DNA of 21,833 nucleotides from Thermomicrobiaceae bacterium (GTDB taxonomy: Bacteria; Chloroflexota; Chloroflexia; Thermomicrobiales; Thermomicrobiaceae), in NCBI GenBank assembly GCA_025966355.1, contig JAICWZ010000001.1:1-21833 (forward strand), given 5' to 3'. The notes under the pieces were generated by a model. That model was not told the DNA's origin. It did no database searches and saw only the letters and a program-made list of their open reading frames with translations. Shown here one piece after another: positions 15,987 through 21,833 of the stretch (its first letter is position 1; each line of letters starts with the position of its first letter). The position numbers and the translations under genes are program-made.

Positions 15987-17900
15987 ATGATGGATGAACG
16001 ACCGCAAACGTTTGTGATCGGCACTGCCGGGCATGTCGATCACGGCAAGTCGACGCTGGTCAAGGCGCTGACCGGCATCGACCCCGATCGCCTGCGCGAG
16101 GAAAAAGAGCGCGAGATGACGATCGACCTCGGCTTCGCCTGGCTGGCGCTGCCGAGCGGCCGTCAGGTGAGCATCGTCGATGTGCCCGGTCACGAGCGCT
16201 TCATCAAGAACATGCTGGCCGGTGTCGGCGGCATCGACGCGGCAGTGCTCGTCATCGCCGCCGACGAGGGGCCGATGCCGCAGACCGACGAACATCTCGC
16301 CATTCTCGACCTGCTGCAAATCGAACGGGGCATCGTCGCGCTCACCAAGATCGATATGGTCGACGACGATTGGCGCGATCTGGTGGCCGAAGAGATTCGC
16401 GAGAAGCTGATCGGGTCGACGCTGGCCGGCGCGCCGATCGTGCCGGTCTCCGCGCTCAGCGGCGCCGGATTGGATGACCTACGCATTGCCATCGATGAGA
16501 TGCTGGAGCTGGTTCCACCGCATAGCGAAAGCGGACGACCCCGGCTGCCGATCGACCGCGTTTTCACGATCTCCGGCTTTGGCACGGTCGTGACCGGCAC
16601 GCTGCTCGACGGGCCACTCGATATCGGCCAGGAGATCGAGATTCAGCCGAGCGGGCGACGCGGCCGGGTGCGCGGATTGCAAAGCCATCGCGCCAAGGTC
16701 GAACGGGCGCTACCCGGCACGCGCACGGCAATGAATCTTTCGGGACTGGCGGTCGAGGATTTAACACGAGGCGATGTGTTGACGACGCCCAACTGGCTCA
16801 CGCCGACCAGACTGATCGACGCTCAACTACGACTGATCGCCGATGCGCCGCTCGCCCTCGAGCAGAACGACGAGGTTGGCTTTTTCACTGGCTCGTCCGA
16901 GACGCTCGCACGCGTGACGCTGTTGAACGACCAGCGGATCGAGCCGGGTGACGACAGCTGGGTGCAGTTTCGCTTTCCTGAGCCGATTGCCGTCGTTAAG
17001 GGCGATCGCTTCATCATCCGCCAGCCGTCTCCCAGCCTGACGATCGGTGGCGGAGTCGTCATCGATCCGCATCCGAGGCGCCATCGCCGCTTTCGCTCCG
17101 ACGTCATCGATTCGCTCGAAGTGCTCGCCGCAGGAACCCCGGCCGAAGTCGTGGCCCAGGCGATCGGCGGCCAGCCGGTCGAGCTGCGTGCGCTCAGCCG
17201 CGAGGTCGCGCTCGCTGATACCGAGCTTCGCGCCGCGGTCGATGAACTGATCGCGAACGGCGACGTCCTGCTTCTCCGCCGTGCCGGTGGCAACGGTCCA
17301 CTCGCCCCGACAAGTATCCTCATGCGCAGCGACGCCTTTGATGCACTCATCCGGCAGTTGCATCAAACGCTGGCGACGTTCCACGAGCGCAATCCACTGC
17401 GACGCGGCATGGCGAAGGAAGAGGTCCGTAGCCGGAACGGCATCGCGGCGCGCATGTTCGAGGAGATTCTGGCGCGGGCTTCGGCCAACGGCGATCTCAC
17501 CGTCGAAGGCGATATTCTGCGCCTGCCGGAGCACGAAATTCGCTTCACGGCAGACCAGCGCCGACGGATCGATCGTTATCTGGCGGCTCTTCGAGCCAAT
17601 CCGCATACACCGCCACCGCCCTCAGAGTTCGGCATCGAAGCGGAGCTGGCGATCGCACTCGCAGAAACGGGCGAAGTTGTGCGCGTCGACGAACACATCG
17701 TTTTCGCGCGCGAGACGTTCAATGAGATTCAACGCGATGTACTTGAGATCATCTCGCGCGAGCAGCGCATCACCCTCGCACAGTTTCGCGATCACTTCGG
17801 CAGCAGTCGCAAGTACGCCCAGGCTGTCCTCGAATATCTCGATGATCGCCATGTGACGCGCCGCGTCGGCGACGAACGGGTGCGCTACACCGGTGGCTGA
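15987..17900 (+). CDS. selB: SelB, selenocysteine-specific translation elongation factor
   Basis: This 637-residue GTPase delivers Sec-tRNA to UGA codons marked by a SECIS hairpin. G-domain motifs are GHVDHGKST (15-23), MTIDLGFAW (44-52), DVPGHERF (65-72), TKID (120-123) and SALSG (155-159). The MTIDLGFA switch is the SelB form, unlike EF-Tu. Domains II and III follow (SGFGTVVTGTLLDG), then a C-terminal set of winged helices (about 370-637, including RGMAKEEVRSR and ITLAQFRDHFGSSRKYAQAVLEYLD) that binds the SECIS. Length fits bacterial SelB. ATG at 15987 (or the next, 15990) is preferred. No ribosome-binding site precedes either, which agrees with a leaderless transcript. Selenoprotein genes, selA, selD and tRNA-Sec are not in this window. 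The 3' end overlaps the deacetylase gene by 8 nt. Confidence 0.96.
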   Translation: MMDERPQTFVIGTAGHVDHGKSTLVKALTGIDPDRLREEKEREMTIDLGFAWLALPSGRQVSIVDVPGHERFIKNMLAGVGGIDAAVLVIAADEGPMPQTDEHLAILDLLQIERGIVALTKIDMVDDDWRDLVAEEIREKLIGSTLAGAPIVPVSALSGAGLDDLRIAIDEMLELVPPHSESGRPRLPIDRVFTISGFGTVVTGTLLDGPLDIGQEIEIQPSGRRGRVRGLQSHRAKVERALPGTRTAMNLSGLAVEDLTRGDVLTTPNWLTPTRLIDAQLRLIADAPLALEQNDEVGFFTGSSETLARVTLLNDQRIEPGDDSWVQFRFPEPIAVVKGDRFIIRQPSPSLTIGGGVVIDPHPRRHRRFRSDVIDSLEVLAAGTPAEVVAQAIGGQPVELRALSREVALADTELRAAVDELIANGDVLLLRRAGGNGPLAPTSILMRSDAFDALIRQLHQTLATFHERNPLRRGMAKEEVRSRNGIAARMFEEILARASANGDLTVEGDILRLPEHEIRFTADQRRRIDRYLAALRANPHTPPPPSEFGIEAELAIALAETGEVVRVDEHIVFARETFNEIQRDVLEIISREQRITLAQFRDHFGSSRKYAQAVLEYLDDRHVTRRVGDERVRYTGG

Positions 17901-18666
17901 GCGCACCTGCCACGTCTTCCTCGCGCCGCACTACGACGACGTCGCGCTCTCCTGCGGCGGCACGGTCGCCCAACTCGCCGAATCGGGCGCCGCACCGCTC
18001 ATCGTCACCATCTTCGGCGGGCTGCCGGCCGGACCGCTCACTACGTTCGCGAACGACATGCACGCGCTCTGGGGCGTCGGTCCGCACGACGTGATCGCTA
18101 CGCGCCGCGCCGAAGAGCGCTGCGCTGCCGAAGCGCTCGGCGCCAACACGCTCTGGCTCGACTTCGCCGACGCCATCTACCGCGAGGACCGCTACACGTC
18201 CGATCCGCAACTCTTCGGCACCATCGACCCCGCCGAATCGAGCTTAGCTGCTGACATCTCTAAAGCGATTCTCGCCGCGCTCGCCGGTCTCGGCGCAGAT
18301 CCGGCTTCCTTCTACGTCCCGCTCGCCATCGGCAACCATGTCGACCATCAGCACGTCTTCGCGGTGGGCAAACGGCTGGCCGCAGCAGGCCATGACGTCT
18401 GGGCGTATGAAGACTTCCCGTACGCCGGCGATCCCGCCTGGCGCGAGTCGATCGATACGCACGCACGCGCCGTGACAACGGGGACCGAACGCCTCGAACC
18501 ACTGACGCTCACTCAACTCAAACGCCGCATCGATGCGGTCCTCTGTTATGGCTCGCAACTCGACGTCATCTTTCGACACCAGGGCGACCCAGCCGAAGCG
18601 ATTCGTCGCTACGCACAAACGATCGGTCACGGTCAGCCCGCCGAGCGCTTCTGGCGCATCGGATAG
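17893..18666 (+). CDS. LmbE/PIG-L-family deacetylase
   Basis: This 257-residue protein belongs to the GlcNAc-deacetylase-like (LmbE/PIG-L) family. Members are zinc hydrolases that remove acetyl groups from N-acetylglucosaminyl lipids, mycothiol or bacillithiol precursors and related compounds. The zinc motif APHYDDVALSCGG (11-23; H13, D15, D16) replaces the common P and E of HPDDE with Y and V; the SPHLDDAVLSCGG type of this family is similar. The second motif GNHVDHQHV (148-156) gives the remaining His ligands. The start is GTG at 17893, which overlaps the last 8 nt of selB, so translation is probably coupled. No signal peptide. A link to low-molecular-weight thiol synthesis is possible, but no partner glycosyltransferase or ligase is nearby, so the substrate is open. 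Confidence 0.85.
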   Translation: MAERTCHVFLAPHYDDVALSCGGTVAQLAESGAAPLIVTIFGGLPAGPLTTFANDMHALWGVGPHDVIATRRAEERCAAEALGANTLWLDFADAIYREDRYTSDPQLFGTIDPAESSLAADISKAILAALAGLGADPASFYVPLAIGNHVDHQHVFAVGKRLAAAGHDVWAYEDFPYAGDPAWRESIDTHARAVTTGTERLEPLTLTQLKRRIDAVLCYGSQLDVIFRHQGDPAEAIRRYAQTIGHGQPAERFWRIG

Positions 18667-18683
18667 TCGAACACCTGCCCCCG

Positions 18684-18695
18684 TGACAAATGTCA
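18684..18695. promoter_or_regulatory. Candidate operator upstream of the two-component genes
   Basis: TGACA-AA-TGTCA is a 12-bp inverted repeat with perfect 5-bp arms. It lies in the 143-bp gap before the histidine kinase gene, about 84 bp upstream of a CATAAT box. NarL/LuxR-type regulators commonly bind inverted repeats of this size, so autoregulation is possible. I see no second copy upstream of the transporter gene. Confidence 0.35.
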
Positions 18696-18767
18696 TCCGA
18701 AATCACGCACGACTTCCACTACCGCCGTTCGCCTGCCCGTCCTAGCATCCATCTGGGCGCGATGACG

Positions 18768-18773
18768 CATAAT
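18768..18773 (+). promoter_or_regulatory. Candidate -10 box of the histidine kinase gene
   Basis: CATAAT (5 of 6 matches to TATAAT) would start transcription near 18780, about 30 nt before the GTG start. There is no convincing -35, which would be expected if the promoter needs an activator. Confidence 0.4.
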
Positions 18774-18809
18774 GGAACGTGCGTATTCGCCGAGTGATCT
18801 GGGAGCACC

Positions 18810-20090
18810 GTGGCTCAGTACAACCGGCTCGCGAATGAAATTCGGAGGTTCTTCGATCCCGGCCCGGCGCCGCGCGGCGATTGGCGTCTCGGTTTATCGA
18901 TCGATGAGCAGCATTCCAACCAGCGTCGAGCCGCCCGTATCGCCGGGCTCTTTTGGCTCTTCTACTTTGCCTACCCAATTGGTGATCTCATCCAGGGCAC
19001 GCTGGCGACACCCCAACGAATCGCGGGCGCCATCGGGCTGGCGATCTTTGCCAGTGTGTACATCTTCGCCTATTTCCAACGCTTTTATCGGCAAGCGACG
19101 ATGTTGCAGGCGTGGCCACCCGTCATCGCGTTAGCGCTCCTCGTCATCGGCTTCACCTTCGGCATCAGCGCTTCCTGGCTCGGATTGATGATCTACGTTG
19201 TGACGGCGGCTGGCTGCTCGCTCAACCAGACAACCGTCGTCCCGGCATCGATTTCATTCGCGGCGCTCACAATTATCCTCGGCACACTGACCGGCTCATC
19301 ATTCTCCGATGTCGGACCACTTTCCTTCGAAGTGGCGCTCATCGGCGTGACGATGCTCTTCCTGCGCCGTCTCATCGGCACCAATGTCGAACTGCGTATC
19401 GCGCGCGAGGAAAAGGCGCGGCTGGCGGTCGCGGAAGAGCGGCTGCGCTTTGCGCGCGATCTGCACGACCTGCTCGGCCATAGCCTCTCGCTCATCGCAC
19501 TCAAGAGTGAACTTGCCGGTCGACTGGTTGAGGTCAATCCGGAACGCGCACAGGCAGAGATCCACGATATCGAGCAGGTGACGCGCGAGGCGCTCCGTGA
19601 GGTGCGCGAGGCGGTCACCGGTTATCGCCAGCCCGATCTCAACGCCGAGCTATCGGGCGCACAGGCGGCGCTGGAAGCGGCCGGCATCGAGTGCCGGATC
19701 GACAACAGCTTCACGACGACGGATGCGTCAATCGAAGCGGCGCTCGGCTGGGCCGTACGTGAAGGTGTGACGAACGTCATCCGGCACAGCGGCGCATCAA
19801 GCTGCCGCATCGCCCTGCGCGAATCCGGTGGCTCAGCCGGCCTGACGATCAGCGACAACGGGATCAGCGAGGCTGAGGCGCAGCGAAGCGGACGGGCCGG
19901 TACCGGCATTGCCGGGCTGACCGAACGGATCGCCGCGCTCGGTGGCTCGGTCACGGCCGGGCGGCCCGCCGACGGCGGCTTTCGGCTAGTTGTCGAAATA
20001 CCACGTCCCAGTGTCGGTGCGCCGGTTCCAGCGCCTGAGCGCCGCAGAAGCGCCAGCGGTCAGCCATTCGCGCTCGGAGAGCAACCGTGA
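18810..20090 (+). CDS. Two-component sensor histidine kinase, DesK/LiaS type (HisKA_3)
   Basis: The kinase has 426 residues. After a cytoplasmic N-terminus of about 40 residues come four to six membrane helices (about 44-190) with very short loops, an intramembrane-sensing layout with no extracellular sensor domain. The HisKA_3 dimerisation and phosphoacceptor region has H219 in DLHDLLGHSLSLIALKSELA. The HATPase domain has the N-box EGVTN (318-322), DNG (349-351) and GTGIAGLTER (364-373). An Arg/Pro-rich tail of about 30 residues is probably flexible. The GTG start has GGGAG 4 nt upstream. The stop codon overlaps the start of the response regulator gene (GTGA). The stimulus may be membrane state or an envelope-active compound, as for DesK and LiaS; that is inference. 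Confidence 0.9.
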   Translation: MAQYNRLANEIRRFFDPGPAPRGDWRLGLSIDEQHSNQRRAARIAGLFWLFYFAYPIGDLIQGTLATPQRIAGAIGLAIFASVYIFAYFQRFYRQATMLQAWPPVIALALLVIGFTFGISASWLGLMIYVVTAAGCSLNQTTVVPASISFAALTIILGTLTGSSFSDVGPLSFEVALIGVTMLFLRRLIGTNVELRIAREEKARLAVAEERLRFARDLHDLLGHSLSLIALKSELAGRLVEVNPERAQAEIHDIEQVTREALREVREAVTGYRQPDLNAELSGAQAALEAAGIECRIDNSFTTTDASIEAALGWAVREGVTNVIRHSGASSCRIALRESGGSAGLTISDNGISEAEAQRSGRAGTGIAGLTERIAALGGSVTAGRPADGGFRLVVEIPRPSVGAPVPAPERRRSASGQPFALGEQP

Positions 20091-20692
20091 TTCGCGTGTT
20101 GCTCGCCGAAGATCAGGCGATGGTTCGTGGCGCGCTGGCGGCGCTACTCGCGCTTGAAGGCGATATCGAAGTCGTCGCCGAAGTGTCGCGCGGCGATGAG
20201 GTTATCGCGACCGCACTCACGGCACAGCCCGACGTCGTCTTACTCGACATCGAGATGCCCGGCCAGAGCGGACTCGACGTGCTCACTGAGTTGCGCGCGA
20301 AACTCCCCGACACTCGCAGCCTCATTCTGACAACCTTTGGGCGGCCCGGCTATTTGCGCCGGGCGATGGAGAATGGCGCCGCCGGTTTCCTGCTCAAGGA
20401 TGCGCCATCGCGTGATCTCGCCGTCGCCATCCGGCGCGCCAATGCCGGAGAACGAGTTGTCGATCCCGGGCTGGCCGCCGACGCCCTGAGCGAAGGTCCC
20501 AGCCCGCTCACCGACCGCGAGCAGGAAGTCCTCTCGCTCGCCCGCACCACTTCGACGATCGCCGAAATCGCCGAGCGGCTCTATCTCTCCGAGGGCACGG
20601 TGCGCAACTACCTCTCGACCGCGATCCACAAGCTCGGCGCCCAAAATCGCCTCGAAGCGACCCGCATCGCCGAGCAAAAAGGCTGGCTCTAA
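20087..20692 (+). CDS. NarL/LuxR-family response regulator, partner of the upstream kinase
   Basis: This 201-residue regulator has a receiver domain (1-120) with phosphoacceptor D54 in VLLDIEMPG, the acidic pocket E8-D9, switch residues T82/T83 and K104 in LLKDAPS. A LuxR-type helix-turn-helix occupies about 138-201 (LTDREQEVLSLA, IAERLYLSEGTVRNYLSTAIHKLG). It is most like DesR/LiaR regulators. Its GTG start overlaps the kinase stop by 4 nt, so the two are co-translated and form a cognate pair. The likely targets are its own promoter region and the MFS transporter gene 175 nt downstream; the sequence does not prove either. Confidence 0.93.
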   Translation: MIRVLLAEDQAMVRGALAALLALEGDIEVVAEVSRGDEVIATALTAQPDVVLLDIEMPGQSGLDVLTELRAKLPDTRSLILTTFGRPGYLRRAMENGAAGFLLKDAPSRDLAVAIRRANAGERVVDPGLAADALSEGPSPLTDREQEVLSLARTTSTIAEIAERLYLSEGTVRNYLSTAIHKLGAQNRLEATRIAEQKGWL

Positions 20693-20867
20693 CCTCGTCC
20701 AGCCACACCGGCCACACCTGAACTATTCCCGAAATTGGGCCGAAACCGAACAGGGTTGGACCTGACCCACCGGTCCGATCGCCCAGCATCTTTGATCAGT
20801 TTGTGACTCCCAGAGCCAGAAGCACACTTTGAGAACGCCGCTAACAGGCATGGGAGGGACTTCACCT

Positions 20868-21833
20868 ATGGCAAGACTTGAATACAAGTGGATTGTCGCC
20901 ATCGTTTTCGTCTTCGGACTCTTCATGGAATTGCTCGACATGACGATCACAAACGTGGCGCTGCCGGTGCTCGCGACGTCGTTTGACGCCAGCACGACCG
21001 GCATCGAATGGATTGTTACCGGTTATCTGCTCAGTCTGGCAGTTTTCATTCCGATCAGCGGCTGGGTCGGCGATCGATTCGGCACCAAGCGAACGTTCAT
21101 GTTCGCCCTTATCACGTTTACCTCGGCATCGTTGCTCTGCTCGTTCGCCTGGAGCATCGACAGCCTGATCGCGTTCCGCGTGCTGCAGGGAATCGGCGGC
21201 GGCATGTTGACGCCGGTCGGCACCGCCATGCTCTTCCGCGCGTTCCCGGTCAACGAACGCGCACGCGTCTCGGCGATCATCACCATTCCGGCGATCGTGG
21301 CTCCGGCCAGTGGTCCGGTCCTCGGCGGCTATCTGGTCGAATACCACAGCTGGCATTCGATCTTCCTGATCAACATCCCGATCGGCTTGATCGCGCTCGC
21401 CTTCTCCGCGCTCTACTTGCGGGAACACCGCGAACCGGAAGCCGGGCGGCTCGACATCCCCGGTTTCGTATTCGGCGCCGCCGGACTGGCATCGCTCGTC
21501 TACGCGCTCTCGCAGGCCGGCGATCGTGGTTTCGGCAATCTCGTGGTCGGCGGATTCGGCCTGGCCGGACTTGCCCTGCTGGCACTCTTCGTCGGCGCGG
21601 AGTTGCGTGCACCTCGGCCGATGATCGACATCCGGCTCTTCCGCTACCGACTCTTCACGGCGGGCAACCTGGTCATGTTCTTCAGCGGCGCCGCCTTCGG
21701 CGGATTGCTCTTCCTGCTGCCGCTGATGCTCCAGTCCGAAATGGGGATGTCTCCACTCGAATCGGGCTTGACCACCTTCCCGTCGGCGATCGGCGTCATG
21801 CTCACCGCTTTGATAGCCGGAAAGCTCTATAAC
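20868..21833 (+). CDS. DHA2-family (EmrB/QacA-like) MFS drug transporter, N-terminal part
   Basis: The gene is open to the right edge; 322 residues are visible. It is a 14-helix-type drug:H+ antiporter. Motif D1-like LDMTITNVALP (23-33) has the membrane Asp of the DHA2 group. Motif A is GWVGDRFGTKR (65-75), motif C is APASGPVLGGYLVE (145-158), and WHSIFLINIPIG (162-173) is also family-typical. The ATG at 20868 is preceded by GGGAGGG with a 9-nt spacer. It follows the DesK/DesR-like pair on the same strand with a 175-nt gap in which I find no clear promoter, terminator or operator. It could be an efflux pump under that system, or it could export a lipid or siderophore; substrate unknown. Confidence 0.9.
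   Translation, partial: MARLEYKWIVAIVFVFGLFMELLDMTITNVALPVLATSFDASTTGIEWIVTGYLLSLAVFIPISGWVGDRFGTKRTFMFALITFTSASLLCSFAWSIDSLIAFRVLQGIGGGMLTPVGTAMLFRAFPVNERARVSAIITIPAIVAPASGPVLGGYLVEYHSWHSIFLINIPIGLIALAFSALYLREHREPEAGRLDIPGFVFGAAGLASLVYALSQAGDRGFGNLVVGGFGLAGLALLALFVGAELRAPRPMIDIRLFRYRLFTAGNLVMFFSGAAFGGLLFLLPLMLQSEMGMSPLESGLTTFPSAIGVMLTALIAGKLYN

Noticed and set aside
16827..17606. A 259-codon minus-strand frame inside selB
   Set aside because: It is antisense to the SelB C-terminal domains, and its composition is typical of a shadow frame.
20757..20776. GGACC/GGTCC short inverted repeat between the response regulator and transporter genes
   Set aside because: It has only a 5-bp stem with no T-run and no symmetry to the TGACA element; chance occurrence is likely in GC-rich DNA.

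Overview
The window is a gene-dense, GC-rich bacterial chromosome segment. It shows no rRNA, tRNA, CRISPR array, transposase or phage gene. The gene mix points to Chloroflexota, most likely the Thermomicrobia/Sphaerobacter side. That mix is a MurT/GatD lipid II amidation pair next to mreBC, a Chloroflexota-style class II aldolase with an extra N-terminal domain, a polytopic GT-C-like protein, a SPATA20/YyaL thioredoxin protein, SelB and LmbE-type deacetylase genes, and short GGGGC-type palindromic repeats. The taxonomic placement is inference, not something proved by a marker gene.

Region 1 (1-4225, minus strand) is a cell-envelope operon, transcribed right to left from a TATAAT promoter near 4335. 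The order is mreB, mreC, murT, gatD, then a metallophosphoesterase cut by the window edge. It joins the rod-shape cytoskeleton (MreB, MreC) to the enzyme that amidates the D-glutamate of lipid II (MurT-GatD). mreC and murT overlap by 4 nt. Divergent from it is a diacylglycerol-kinase-family lipid kinase (4530-5510).

Region 2 (5511-8676, plus strand) has a class II aldolase/adducin-domain protein with an unrecognised N-terminal domain of about 190 residues. It has its own TTGACC/TATCAA promoter and a hairpin terminator. A large multi-spanning GT-C-like membrane protein follows, and its 3' end overlaps the 3' end of the next, convergent gene by 35 bp.

Region 3 (8642-12725) has a zinc-dependent medium-chain dehydrogenase (minus), divergent from a SPATA20/YyaL thioredoxin-domain protein (plus), which in turn converges on a small protein of unknown function (minus).

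Region 4 (12726-18666, plus strand) has a MocR/PdxR-type regulator, an M20-family amidohydrolase, SelB, and a LmbE/PIG-L deacetylase overlapping selB by 8 nt. Two repeat structures stand out. A cluster of palindromes begins inside the last codons of mocR, and an 89-bp imperfect palindrome with an AT-rich loop lies between the amidohydrolase and selB. selB seems to be leaderless, with its start codon 7 nt after a TATAAT box.

Region 5 (18667-21833, plus strand) has a DesK/LiaS-type histidine kinase and a NarL/LuxR response regulator overlapping by 4 nt, followed by the N-terminal two-thirds of a DHA2-family MFS transporter that runs off the end. I see no clearly new multi-gene system. The best leads are the mreBC-murT-gatD arrangement, the aldolase fusion, the leaderless selB promoter and the two repeat clusters.
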